Positions 16,026-25,229 of a stretch of 26,802 bases of DNA are shown one piece after another. This stretch comes from Peptococcaceae bacterium BRH_c23. GTDB lineage: Bacteria > Bacillota_B > Desulfitobacteriia > Desulfitobacteriales > Desulfitobacteriaceae. The position numbers were made by a program, and so were the translations under genes. The notes below the pieces were generated by a model. That model worked only from the letters and a program-made list of their open reading frames with translations, was not told the DNA's origin and searched no databases. The stretch is taken from assembly GCA_000961805.1 (NCBI GenBank), contig LADV01000076.1:1-26802 (forward strand), written 5' to 3'. Positions within the stretch are counted from its first letter, which is position 1. Every line of letters begins with the position of its first letter.

Positions 16026-16865
16026 ATGAAAAGGATTTTAGGGTTGGTTGCTTCCCAACGCAAAACGGCCAATGGTGAAATACTTCTTAAAGAGGCAGCT
16101 GCCGCAGCAGGGGACGAATACGAACTGGAATTGATCCGGTTGGCCGAATGGCGATTCGAACCCTGCAGGGGGTGTTTTACCTGCCTTCTTCCAGATAAAT
16201 CTTGTCCTATCGACGATGATCTTTATCCCCTGGCAGATAAAATAAAGGCAGCCGACGGGATAATTTTGGCATCACCCTGTTATGCCTTAGGTCCTGCTTC
16301 TGTTACCAAACTAATAGGGGACAGAATCATTGCGCTGAACCAGCTGCTTGAGGATTTCTGGGGAAAACCCTGTGTTATTATTGCTACTGCCGGAAATCAT
16401 GGCTGGGAAGGCTATACCCTCTCTGCGTTGATTACCACAGCTAGAAATATGGGGTTAGGAGTAAAAGATGCCTGTATGTTCATAGGGGCATTGCCCGGTG
16501 AAGCCGTTTTGGCAGAAGGTGTTCGGGGACGAGTAAGGCTGTTGGGCAGCCGATTGTTTGATGAAGCTCGTCCACCCGAGGAGGGTGAGTGTCCAAGCTG
16601 CTGGGCGGATATTTGGAAGTTTCCTCAGCCTGGAATAGCTATTTGTTCCTTATGCGGCCAAGTAGCTGACCTTATTGCTGGGAGAGATGGGGTTATATGG
16701 ATATTCGGACCTCGCAGCGACAGACAAACGAAAGAGGGGCTTGTACGTCATAACCAAGAGCTGAAGGGTAAGGTTAAAGAGTATTTTTCCCGCCGTGAAG
16801 AACTGACTGTTGTCAGAAAGGCTTATAAAGGGGAAGACAACTGGCTTAAACCGCGAACTAAATGA
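16026..16865 (+). CDS. Iron-sulfur flavoprotein / NADPH-dependent FMN reductase family
   Basis: The 279-residue protein has a flavodoxin-like fold, with MKRILGLVASQRKTANGEIL as the FMN phosphate loop. The compact cysteine motif EPCRGCFTCLLPDKSCPIDDD (C-x2-C-x2-C-x6-C) resembles the [4Fe-4S] site of iron-sulfur flavoproteins. An unusual C-terminal part adds two CxxC pairs (ECPSCW and CSLCG, about 17 residues apart) that look like a zinc ribbon or second redox centre. Then comes a basic tail. The ATG follows GGAGAAAGGGG. It lies 108 nt after the OYE gene. A role as electron carrier or flavin reductase for the cluster is likely; the direct partner is not visible. Confidence 0.8.
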   Translation: MKRILGLVASQRKTANGEILLKEAAAAAGDEYELELIRLAEWRFEPCRGCFTCLLPDKSCPIDDDLYPLADKIKAADGIILASPCYALGPASVTKLIGDRIIALNQLLEDFWGKPCVIIATAGNHGWEGYTLSALITTARNMGLGVKDACMFIGALPGEAVLAEGVRGRVRLLGSRLFDEARPPEEGECPSCWADIWKFPQPGIAICSLCGQVADLIAGRDGVIWIFGPRSDRQTKEGLVRHNQELKGKVKEYFSRREELTVVRKAYKGEDNWLKPRTK

Positions 16866-17101
16866 GCAGTTCCTTGAATTCCGATAAATTGGGCTGTTTG
16901 AAGAGTATCCTCTTGGTCCTGACATTTATAAAAGACGTACAGATTAGAAAGAAAGCATTTATTTATACAGTAGGTTCAGAATATTTAAAATAATTGCGAA
17001 GTCTAAATGTTAGATGAAAGTAGGTGATGTTGAACGTAAAATAGCGTTTGACTATATCTTTGATCTTACGAAGAACCTAGATAAGAAGGAGGGGTCCGAA
17101 A

Positions 17102-18406
17102 ATGAATGCAAATGTGCCAATTGTGTATCCAAAGTATCGCTGGTTTGTCATGGTGACGATGATAATTGGGGTTATAGCTCAAGGGGTAATTATGATTGCA
17201 CCTGCCCCGTTAATTGGTGAGGTGGCAAAGCATCTGGGTCGGGATCTGGGCTTGGTAACATTTACAGTGATGGGGTTATGGACCGTGACTGTCTGTATCG
17301 GGGGCATTATCGGCGGAGCCATTGTTGATAGAGTAGGTATTGTCAAAGTGTATTTAGTCTGTGGTATATTGCTGATCTTGTCAGCCGTCTTGTTACCATT
17401 TGTTGGCCCAAATCTACCTGCCATAATTTTGCTCCGGCTAGTCGGGGGACTTGGTACCGGACCGATCATTACAACTATATCTCGCATGGCAGCGGAATGG
17501 TTCCCATTCAAAGAGCGTGGGCTGATAACTGGGGTTCAGGGCATGTCTACTGCTTTAGGAGTATTCGTAGGCTTTGGAGCCTCACCTGCTGTTTTCAGTG
17601 CAACCCAATCCTGGACAGTAACAATGGTTTGGATGGCTTGCCCGGCAATTATTTTTTTAGTTTTTTCTATAATAATGATTTTTGGCCCGAAGGCACCAGA
17701 ATTGATAGCGGAAGAACATGAAGACGTTCAAGCCGCCAAAAACGATTTTAAGTTGGCCTTAGGGGAGCCTATCATTTACCTGTTAATTGTCTATGTATTT
17801 TTATTCAACTGGTTAATCCAAGGTATCAATGACCTTACACCAGGATATTTTGCGATTCCGTTACCGGTGGGCGTTGGTTGGGGACCAATGGTGGCTGGAC
17901 AATTGATGATGATCTTTCAGTTTGTGTTTATGATTGGTTCGTTGGTAAGCGGTTGGCTTCATGACAAGGTTTACAAAGGTAATACCAAGTTGCAGATTAT
18001 GCTATCGTTTCTTCTAACGGGTGTATACTTCTTTGTCAAGTTATCAGGGGTAACGGGACAAGGACCTAATCCTCTATTACTAGTGGTCATGTTGGTAACA
18101 GCATTTTTCATGGGCCAGGGTATCGCCACGACTATGGCGTTTATCGCCAAGAGTTATCCGGAGCATATTACGGGTAAAGTGGGCGGTATGGCGATGGGAT
18201 TAGGCTTAATTGGTGGTACAGTAGGCGTTGGTTTAGGCTCAAGTGCGCTAACTGCAACACATACTTACCAGCTTTCGATCCTTATCGTAACCATTGTTGC
18301 TATCGTAGGTTTCTTCGCAGCGATGGCCTTTAAAAAGCCAAAAGCTTTTGCACATCTACATGAGAAATCTGCAATGATTGCTAATAACAATTCAAAGACA
18401 CTATGA
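17102..18406 (+). CDS. Major facilitator superfamily transporter
   Basis: The 434-residue protein has about 12 membrane helices in two halves. The loop between helices 2 and 3 carries GGAIVDRVGIVKVYL, which is the MFS G-x3-D-R-x-G motif. A central hydrophilic loop lies near residues 200-220. The start is ATG after a strong AGAAGGAGGGG. It resembles the broad oxalate/formate-nitrate-organic anion group in style, but I cannot assign a substrate. Placed between the two reductase modules, it most simply imports the compound that the cluster reduces, or exchanges it for the product. A 12-bp hairpin follows. Confidence 0.88.
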   Translation: MNANVPIVYPKYRWFVMVTMIIGVIAQGVIMIAPAPLIGEVAKHLGRDLGLVTFTVMGLWTVTVCIGGIIGGAIVDRVGIVKVYLVCGILLILSAVLLPFVGPNLPAIILLRLVGGLGTGPIITTISRMAAEWFPFKERGLITGVQGMSTALGVFVGFGASPAVFSATQSWTVTMVWMACPAIIFLVFSIIMIFGPKAPELIAEEHEDVQAAKNDFKLALGEPIIYLLIVYVFLFNWLIQGINDLTPGYFAIPLPVGVGWGPMVAGQLMMIFQFVFMIGSLVSGWLHDKVYKGNTKLQIMLSFLLTGVYFFVKLSGVTGQGPNPLLLVVMLVTAFFMGQGIATTMAFIAKSYPEHITGKVGGMAMGLGLIGGTVGVGLGSSALTATHTYQLSILIVTIVAIVGFFAAMAFKKPKAFAHLHEKSAMIANNNSKTL

Positions 18407-18431
18407 ATTAGTTTATCGTAGAATATTAGGC

Positions 18432-18465
18432 TTGGTCACGGGTCTATTGTATAACCCGTGACCAA
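18432..18465 (+). terminator. Hairpin after the MFS gene
   Basis: The 12-bp perfect arms 18432-18443 and 18454-18465 surround a 10-nt loop. No T-run follows, so partial termination or an mRNA-stabilising stem inside the operon is as likely as full termination. Confidence 0.6.
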
Positions 18466-18569
18466 AATCAATCCAAAGGCCATTCTGTCTATAGCCGGGA
18501 GTAAGTTTATTTCATGGAAAGTGTATATGCCAAAAAATATAAATACACTAGGTAAGAGGGTAGAGCATT

Positions 18570-20639
18570 TTGGAAGAAATCGTACTAGAAATCGATGGAC
18601 TTGAAGTCAAAACTAAAAAGGGTAAGACAATACTAGAGGCAGCATTAGAAGCGGGAATTTACATCCCCAACCTCTGCCATCACCCAGATCTTAAGCCCAT
18701 CGGTGCTTGCCGGGTATGTGTTGTTGAGGTCGAAGGTTTGCCTGATCTACCCACTGCCTGTACCATTAAAGCAAAGATGGGAATGGTGGTGAAGACCAAG
18801 ACGCCCAAGGTTGAGCAGATACGGCGGCTTGCTGTAGAGTTAATGCTAACCGTACATCCAGCAGACTGCTCCACCTGCCCAAAATATGGTAAGTGCGAAT
18901 TTCAGTCTCTTACTCAGTATGTAGGTGTCTCTAGTGGAAGATTAAGAAACAGACATAAAGCGCTTCCGGTTAACACTGCTAATCCGCTTTTTGTGCATGA
19001 TCTCAGCAGGTGTGTCCTGTGCGGGCGATGTGTGAGAGCCTGCCAGGAACTACGTGGGGTAAAGGTACTTGATTACAACAAGAAAAACGGCGAGGCCTAT
19101 ATCAGTCCTGTTCTGGATCTTCCCTTAGCTGATGCGGGTTGCAAGTTCTGTGGAGCTTGTGTTGAGGTTTGCCCTACAGGTACGATCAGGGATCATGATG
19201 GACTTTTAAAGACGGGAGTTATTCGCAAGGAGTCACTTGTTCCCTGCAAAACCACTTGTCCCGCTGGCATTGACATACCCCGGTATATTCGTTTGATCCG
19301 TGAAAATAAGCCTTCGAATGCTGCTGCGGTGATCAGGGAGAAGGTTCCTTTTCCGATGAGCCTTGGTTATGTATGTAACCATCTCTGTGAAAACGCCTGC
19401 CGACGCAAAGAAGTGAACGAGTCTATTTCAATTCGTGACCTTAAGCGCTTTGCTGCTGAAAATGATGATAAGCAGTGGAAGAATAAATCCAAGCTGGCGC
19501 CGTCAACAGGCAAGAGGGTAGCCGTAGTGGGTTCAGGACCAGCCGGGCTGACCGCAGCTTATTATTTGGCAAAGCAGGGTCACGATGTCACTGTATTTGA
19601 AGAATTACCATTGCCTGGCGGCATGCTTAGATTCGGTATACCGGAGTACAGACTACCCACACAGGTAATTGCCGATGAAGTCAAAGAAATTGAAAGCATA
19701 GGTGTACAGATCAGGACAAATACGAGGGTGGATTCCTTAGATACTCTTTTTGAAGAAGGCTACAAGGCCGTCCTTGTAGCAGTCGGTGCTCATCAAGGGG
19801 TAAAATTGCCTATTCCTGGGGCTGACCTTGACGGAGTACTTGTTAATATAGCTTTCCTCAGAGATACGAGGCTCGGCAATAAAGTCCATGTGGGTAAAAG
19901 GGTAGTTGTCCTCGGCGGTGGGAATGTCGCCTTTGATTGCGCCCGTGTTGCCCGCCGTCTCGGTGCCAGCGAGGTTCACATAGCTTGTCTGGAATCAAGA
20001 GAAAAAATGACGGCCAGTTCGGAAGAGATTAAACACGGAGAAGAAGAGGGCATTATCATCCATCCTTCCCAAACCTTTGTCAAACTTACTGGCGAACAAG
20101 GGCATGTTACAGGCGTTGAGTGTCTTGATGTAGAGTCATTTGTCTTAGAGGAGGACGGAAGAGCAAAAATTATTGTTGTCGAAAGTTCAGAACACATTCT
20201 ACCGGCAGACACTGTTATCTTCGCCGTCGGGCAACGTCCGAAAGATATTGATAAGTTCGGCTTGACCATTGGTCGAGGAAATACGATTTTGGTTGATCCG
20301 GATACCCTAGCTGCAAATAAGGAAACTGTCTTTGCGGCTGGCGATGTCGTGACTGGTACGATCTCGGTTATTAAGGCAATAGCTGCTGGCAGAAAGGCAG
20401 CTGTCGCAATCGATAAATCACTTGGTGGGGACGGTAGGATAGAAGAGGAATTGGCACCGATAGAAGAGCCCAGTGCTTGGATTGGCCGAGAAGAGGGATT
20501 TGCTTTACAATCTAGGTTCGGATTGAGCAATATGAGCTCTAATAAAGATACTGCTCTGAAAGAGTCGCAACGCTGCTTGCAGTGTGATCTTAGAACCTTG
20601 ATTACCGAAAAGAAATTCTGGGGGGATTATGTTCGATGA
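18570..20639 (+). CDS. NuoG-type iron-sulfur / GltD-type NAD(P)H oxidoreductase fusion
   Basis: The 689-residue protein has an N-terminal NuoG-like part with four cluster sites. These are [2Fe-2S] (C36, C47, C50, C64), the His-Cys3 [4Fe-4S] site (H96, C100, C103, C109) and two ferredoxin-type clusters (C148-C158, C191-C201). A GltD-like part follows: the cysteine-rich N-domain (C226, C230, C269, C273, C277), an FAD site GSGPAG at 321-326 and a nucleotide site GGGNVA at 449-454. It ends in a CLQC pair. The plan resembles subunits of NAD(P)H:ferredoxin-type and bifurcating enzymes. The start is TTG about 9 nt after AAGAGGG, with no ATG alternative. Its TGA overlaps the next ATG by 4 nt, implying coupled translation. 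Confidence 0.9.
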   Translation: MEEIVLEIDGLEVKTKKGKTILEAALEAGIYIPNLCHHPDLKPIGACRVCVVEVEGLPDLPTACTIKAKMGMVVKTKTPKVEQIRRLAVELMLTVHPADCSTCPKYGKCEFQSLTQYVGVSSGRLRNRHKALPVNTANPLFVHDLSRCVLCGRCVRACQELRGVKVLDYNKKNGEAYISPVLDLPLADAGCKFCGACVEVCPTGTIRDHDGLLKTGVIRKESLVPCKTTCPAGIDIPRYIRLIRENKPSNAAAVIREKVPFPMSLGYVCNHLCENACRRKEVNESISIRDLKRFAAENDDKQWKNKSKLAPSTGKRVAVVGSGPAGLTAAYYLAKQGHDVTVFEELPLPGGMLRFGIPEYRLPTQVIADEVKEIESIGVQIRTNTRVDSLDTLFEEGYKAVLVAVGAHQGVKLPIPGADLDGVLVNIAFLRDTRLGNKVHVGKRVVVLGGGNVAFDCARVARRLGASEVHIACLESREKMTASSEEIKHGEEEGIIIHPSQTFVKLTGEQGHVTGVECLDVESFVLEEDGRAKIIVVESSEHILPADTVIFAVGQRPKDIDKFGLTIGRGNTILVDPDTLAANKETVFAAGDVVTGTISVIKAIAAGRKAAVAIDKSLGGDGRIEEELAPIEEPSAWIGREEGFALQSRFGLSNMSSNKDTALKESQRCLQCDLRTLITEKKFWGDYVR

Positions 20640-22552
20640 CATTTGAACAAATACAGCACAAAGCAATAGCTGAATGGAGGTATTTGGAAGATAATCAAAC
20701 CCCTCGCATTTATATTAACACTTCGGAATGCGGCCGCTCCTCCGGGGCGTTACAAGTGCTGGAACAATTTAAAGTTGAGTTTGAACAGAGCAACATCAAG
20801 GCCAAGATAGTAGAAGTGGGATGTATTGGAAGCTGCTGCCTTGAACCCTTAATTTTTATTGCCAAGCGTGGCCGCCCTCGTATTGGCTACAGCAAGGTTA
20901 CTCTGGAAATTGTTTCTCAGCTTGTAACAGATTATCTCGTTAATGATAACCCGAGGACCGACTTGGCCATAGGTACAATCGGTAAGGGTATAATTGAAGG
21001 CCTTCCCGACTTTTTCGAACTGCCCATTTTTAGGCATCAAGTGAAAATAGCAACCCGCAATTGCGGAATAATCGATCCTGCAAATATCGACCACTATATT
21101 GCTAACGGCGGCTATAGTGGGCTAGCCAAGGTACTAAGTATGACCCCTGAGCAGGTTATTGAAGAAGTTCGCAAGTCTGGACTGAGGGGGCGAGGTGGTG
21201 CAGGTTTTCCTACGGCAGCTAAATGGGAAGCCTGTCACAATGCCCCAGGTAGTGTGAAATATATGATTTGTAATGCTGCTGAAGGTGATCCCAGGGCTTA
21301 TTCAGTCAAGCATTTGCTGGAAAGCGACCCTCATGCTGTTTTGGAGGGGATGCTGATCGGGGCCTATGCTGTAGGCGCAGCCCAAGGCTACATTTATATC
21401 AACGAAGATAATGGCTTGGCCATTGAAAGGCTTAGAAAAGCTTTGCAACAAACTGAGACTTACGGGCTTTTAGGTCATAATATCCTAGGTTCCGGTTTCA
21501 GCTTTCAGGTAGAGATTTATAAGGGAACAAGCGACTTTGTTGGCGGCGTTGAGACAGCCATGATTAGTGCCATGGAGGGCAAAAGGACTATGTCGTATAC
21601 CCGTCCTCCCTATCCAGCTGCATCCGGACTGAGAGGTAAACCGACCTGTATCAATAGCACCGAGACTCTGGCCAACGTATCGGCAATTATTCAAAAAGGT
21701 GCCGAGTGGTACGCTGGTTTTGGTACTGATAAGAGTAAAGGGAGCAAGTTATTAACCTTGACCGGCGAGGTGGGGTGCCCGGGAGTTATCGAAGTGCCAA
21801 TGGGGACCACGCTCCGTCAGATTGTATATGAAATTGGTGGGGGCATAACAGGCAGCCAGGATTTGAAGGCAATCCTGATTGGCGGTCCCACGGGAGGTTG
21901 TTTACCGGCCAGTGCACTGGACCTTCCGGTTGACTTTGATCATCTAGCGGTAGAGGGCGCGATTATGGGTTCCGGAACAATTATGGTTGCCGCTACCAAT
22001 ACCTGTATGGTTTATTTGCCAAAAGACTGTCTTTCCTTTACTAAGGTTGAATCTTGCGGTAAGTGTGTGCTGTGTCGGGAAGGAACTGCACAACTACTAG
22101 CTATTCTGACTGACATTACGGAAGGTAAGGGTAAATCTGATGATCTTGACTTGTTATTGGAATTAGGTGAGGGTATGCAGTCTGGGTCAATCTGCAGTTT
22201 GGGAAGGACGGCACCCAACCCGGTGCTGACTGTAATCAAGTATTTCCGTGATGAGTTAGAAGCACATATCAAGAAGAAGAGGTGTCCTGCACTTGTTTGC
22301 AAAAAGTATATCACTTATCACATTTTGGGCGATAAGTGCCAGGGCTGTCAGATATGCTTAAAGAACTGCCCGGACGAGGCCATCCTCGGCGAGGAACTGA
22401 TGATCCATGTAATAGACCAGGACGAGTGTACAAAGTGCGGGGTCTGCTTGGAAGTATGCCCCTCCGAATATAGCGCGGTGACAAAGGCTGGCGGGGTAAA
22501 ACCTAAGACTCCCGACGAGCCGATCCCTGTAGGAAGTTGGAGAAAAAGGTAA
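20636..22552 (+). CDS. NuoF-type NADH-binding flavoprotein with added ferredoxin domain
   Basis: The 638-residue protein has a thioredoxin-like [2Fe-2S] domain at about 22-100 with C32, C63, C67 and C68. The NuoF core has the FMN loop GRGGAG at 185-190 and the cluster motif ESCGKCVLC plus C520. A C-terminal 2[4Fe-4S] ferredoxin domain has C568-C578 and C598-C608. This is the HydB/HoxF-like layout of soluble NADH-linked enzymes. Two usually conserved NADH/FMN segments differ: the NADE-x-EPG block reads NAAEGDPR and the CGEETAL block reads GGVETAM. It overlaps the preceding gene by ATGA. The two products probably form one complex that passes electrons between NAD(P)H, ferredoxin and the reductases of the cluster. 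Confidence 0.9.
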   Translation: MTFEQIQHKAIAEWRYLEDNQTPRIYINTSECGRSSGALQVLEQFKVEFEQSNIKAKIVEVGCIGSCCLEPLIFIAKRGRPRIGYSKVTLEIVSQLVTDYLVNDNPRTDLAIGTIGKGIIEGLPDFFELPIFRHQVKIATRNCGIIDPANIDHYIANGGYSGLAKVLSMTPEQVIEEVRKSGLRGRGGAGFPTAAKWEACHNAPGSVKYMICNAAEGDPRAYSVKHLLESDPHAVLEGMLIGAYAVGAAQGYIYINEDNGLAIERLRKALQQTETYGLLGHNILGSGFSFQVEIYKGTSDFVGGVETAMISAMEGKRTMSYTRPPYPAASGLRGKPTCINSTETLANVSAIIQKGAEWYAGFGTDKSKGSKLLTLTGEVGCPGVIEVPMGTTLRQIVYEIGGGITGSQDLKAILIGGPTGGCLPASALDLPVDFDHLAVEGAIMGSGTIMVAATNTCMVYLPKDCLSFTKVESCGKCVLCREGTAQLLAILTDITEGKGKSDDLDLLLELGEGMQSGSICSLGRTAPNPVLTVIKYFRDELEAHIKKKRCPALVCKKYITYHILGDKCQGCQICLKNCPDEAILGEELMIHVIDQDECTKCGVCLEVCPSEYSAVTKAGGVKPKTPDEPIPVGSWRKR

Positions 22553-22590
22553 ACAAAAGGATACCTAATTATTTTTAAGGAGAGATGATC

Positions 22591-24032
22591 ATGAAAGAAG
22601 TGAATGCGGATGTAGCCATTATTGCAGCCGGTCCGGCAGGGTTGGCCGCTGCCGTTGCTGCAGCGGAAAATGGCGCCAGTGTTATGGTTTTCGAAAAATC
22701 CAACGTAACAGGCGGATGTGGCAACATGGCTATGGGACCTTTCGGGGTTGAAAGTAGACTGCAAAAGAAACAGATTATCGGGCTTACAAAAGAAGAAGCT
22801 TTTAAAATGCATATGGACTTCAACCATTGGATTCTGATGCCCGATTAGTGCGGGCATTTATCGACAAATCCGGCAGTACGATCGATTGGTTAGAGGATAT
22901 GGGAGTAGAATTTCTGATGGCGGCCAGACACTTTGTAGATTCTCAACCAACTTGGCATATTATAAAAACACATAATGGAGCTCACGGAACCGGGGCGCTT
23001 ATTTATAAGGCCATGACGGAAAGAGCAGAAGAACTTGGCGTGAAATTCTTTCTTAATACGCCTGTTAAAAAGATACTTAAAGAAGACGGACGCGTTGTAG
23101 GATTTCTGGCTGAAGATAGTTCCGGAGAAACGGTTCAAGCCAAGGCGAAGGCTGTTGTGGTAGCCACTGGCGGCTTTGGTGGTAATGCTGAAATGATCAA
23201 GAACTATACCGGATATGAATGGGGACGGGATTTATTTTCCTTTAAAATTCCCGGCATTGACGGGGATGGTCTTAAGATGGCCTGGGAAGTTGGTGCAGCT
23301 AAAACTCATATGATGTTGGAAATGTATTGCTCCATTCCAAGGCAACCGGAGTATTGGTACGTTGATGCAGTGTTCCGTCAACCGAACCTGTTAGTTAATT
23401 TAGACGGGGAACGTTTCTTTAATGAAGAAGTTATCCAAAACAATACATTTGCCGGCAATGCTATTTCCGGGCAGAAAAATCGCTGTGCTTTTATGATTCT
23501 TGATGAAACCGCAAAGAAATATTATCTGAAGAACGGGTTTGACCAATTATGTTATGATGTTCCGATTGAAGACGCCAGTAATTTTGACAGCGAATTGCAA
23601 AGCGCTATTGCTGATGGATGTAATGACTTTTTTGTAGCAGATACTCTGGAAGAATTAGCGGAAAAAGCAGGGATTAACGTAGAAAATCTAAAGAAAACTG
23701 TTGCTGAATATAACAAAGCCTGTGAGAGTCGTGACTCATTGTTTAACAAGAACTATAAATATCTGAAACCTATCAAGAAAGCTAAATTTTACGCTGGTAG
23801 ATTGGTACCAAGTGGTTTCGGAAGTTTGGGCGGAATTAAAATTAATTATAAAGCGGAAGTGCTAGACGAAGGATTTGAAGTCATACCGGGGCTTTATGCG
23901 GCAGGCACAGATGCTAATTCCATCCATTCTGACAGCTATACATTCATAATGCCGGGTAATACCATGGGGTTTGCCATCAACAGCGGACGGATCGCCGGTG
24001 AAAGTGCTGCAGAATATGTAGAAACTCTTTGA
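22591..24032 (+). pseudogene. FAD-dependent fumarate reductase-like flavoprotein, single frameshift
   Basis: The first frame, 22591-22848, gives an FAD-binding N-terminus (AIIAAGPAGLAAAVAAAENG, then TGGCG) and stops after FNHWILMPD. The second frame, through 24032, continues as SDARLVRAFIDKSGSTIDWL and on to the flavoprotein end (GLYAAGTDANSIHSD..., MPGNTMGFAINSGRIAGE). A one-base loss near 22836-22842 explains both; restored, the protein has 480 residues, normal for soluble fumarate/urocanate-reductase-type flavoproteins without heme domain. I choose ATG 22591 because AAGGAGAG touches the ATG at 22585. The stop codon lies on the insertion-sequence boundary. It may be a real mutation or a sequencing error. 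The predicted role is reduction of a C=C bond in an organic acid. Confidence 0.85.
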
Positions 24033-24140
24033 CACTCCCCTTGGATGAATCTAGGGGATTCTAGGTTCATCATACCGACTTATGCCGTGTACTCCCCAAG
24101 CTTAAACCGTGTGTCCCACGGCAAAGAAATTTATCCTGCC
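24029..24140 (-). ncRNA. Probable TnpB omega-RNA (right-end RNA) scaffold
   Basis: The region between the tnpB stop and the element's right end is rich in stems: GCCGTG/CACGGC (24084-24089/24117-24122) and the 11-bp stem 24044-24071. In IS605-type elements this region, with the 3' end of tnpB, forms the guide RNA. The guide would be the host sequence just beyond the end, here AGAGTTTCTACATATTC, read from the flavoprotein gene. The 5' limit is unknown. Confidence 0.6.
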
Positions 24141-25225
24141 AGCCTTAATCCTTCTCTAAGGATATTTTTGGCGGCGTTTTCATCTCGATCATGATACAAG
24201 CCACAAATTGGGCATATCCATTCTCGCAGGTTCAAGTTTTTTACATCCTTATTGCGATAACCACATGCGGAACAAAGCTGACTGGATGGGAATGTTTTGC
24301 CGATGATTGATAATTCCCTTCCATACCATCCCGCTTTATATTCCAGCATTGACCGGAATTCAGACCAAGAAACGTCGGCTATCGACTTTGCTAGATTATG
24401 ATTTTGAATCATGTTCTTAACCTGCAAATCTTCCAAACAGACCGTTTGATTTTCACGAATTAGTTTAGTTGTTAGCTTATGCAAAAAATCCTGACGGCAA
24501 TTGCGAATAGTTTCATGGGCCTTAGCAACTTTTTTTCTCGCTTTGTCTCGGTTGAGACTTCCTTTTTGTTTTTTAGATAACTTGCGTTGGAGCCGTTTAA
24601 GCTTACGTTCGTGTTTGCGATAGTGTTTAGGATTCCTAAAATGTTCACCGTCAGAAGTGATGGCAAACTCTTTAATTCCTAAGTCAATCCCTACGGCTTG
24701 ATCTACTCTTGGCAAAGGTTGAATCTCTACTTCGCAAAGAATTGAGATGAAATAGGTTCCGCTAGGACTTCTGCGAATCGTGGCTGAAATGACCTTTCCG
24801 TCAACTTCTCTACTCTTCGCAAAACTTACCCATCCAAGTTTGGGAAGCTTAATCTTGCTATCACTTACCTCAATACTAGATTTATTGGCGTTAGTTCTAT
24901 AGCTTTGTTTAGGATTCTTTTTACATTTGAAGTTAGGAAACCCCTTTTTCTCTTTGAAGAACTTTTGATAGGCTTTATCCAAGTCTTTAAGAGTTTGCTG
25001 GAGGGCCATGGAATCGACTTCTTGAAGCCATTCGATTTGTTTCTTTAATTGTGTGAGTTCAAGACAGCAAGAATTAAAGTTCAGGGTTTTTCGTTCAGCT
25101 TCAAATAGTTTAATACGTGCATCAAGGAAGTGATTGTAGACGTATCGAGTACAACCTATAGTTTTGTTAAGGAGTACTATCTGTTCTTTGGTTGGATATA
25201 GCCGAAATTTAAAGGCTTTGTGCAA
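24131..25225 (-). CDS. tnpB: TnpB RNA-guided nuclease of the IS605-type element
   Basis: The 364-residue protein starts at a TTG ([15 protein letters not shown]) 7 nt after AGGAGG; longer readings in this frame run back into tnpA and are unlikely. The RuvC nuclease residues are all present: D181 in GIDLG, E265 in CLEDL and D348 in [10 protein letters not shown]. The zinc finger has C318, C321, C338 and C341. A basic segment rich in Lys/Arg (near 200-240) follows the first RuvC motif. TnpB cuts DNA next to the element's target motif using the omega-RNA and helps keep the element in place. It looks intact. Its ribosome binding site overlaps the tnpA stop. Confidence 0.93.
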   Translation of the reverse strand: MHKAFKFRLYPTKEQIVLLNKTIGCTRYVYNHFLDARIKLFEAERKTLNFNSCCLELTQLKKQIEWLQEVDSMALQQTLKDLDKAYQKFFKEKKGFPNFKCKKNPKQSYRTNANKSSIEVSDSKIKLPKLGWVSFAKSREVDGKVISATIRRSPSGTYFISILCEVEIQPLPRVDQAVGIDLGIKEFAITSDGEHFRNPKHYRKHERKLKRLQRKLSKKQKGSLNRDKARKKVAKAHETIRNCRQDFLHKLTTKLIRENQTVCLEDLQVKNMIQNHNLAKSIADVSWSEFRSMLEYKAGWYGRELSIIGKTFPSSQLCSACGYRNKDVKNLNLREWICPICGLYHDRDENAAKNILREGLRLAG

Positions 25226-25229
25226 GGCA

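Noticed and set aside
17014..17220. A 68-codon ORF overlapping the start of the MFS gene
   Set aside because: It runs out of frame into the transporter, lacks a good ribosome binding site and has no recognisable domain, while the MFS start has a strong one.
20849..21094. Minus-strand ORFs inside the NuoF and NuoG/GltD-type genes
   Set aside because: They lie opposite well-supported genes, have no ribosome binding sites and give no recognisable protein.
22827..22850. Programmed ribosomal frameshifting in the flavoprotein gene
   Set aside because: No slippery heptamer, internal ribosome binding site or downstream stem is visible; simple loss of one base explains the two frames.
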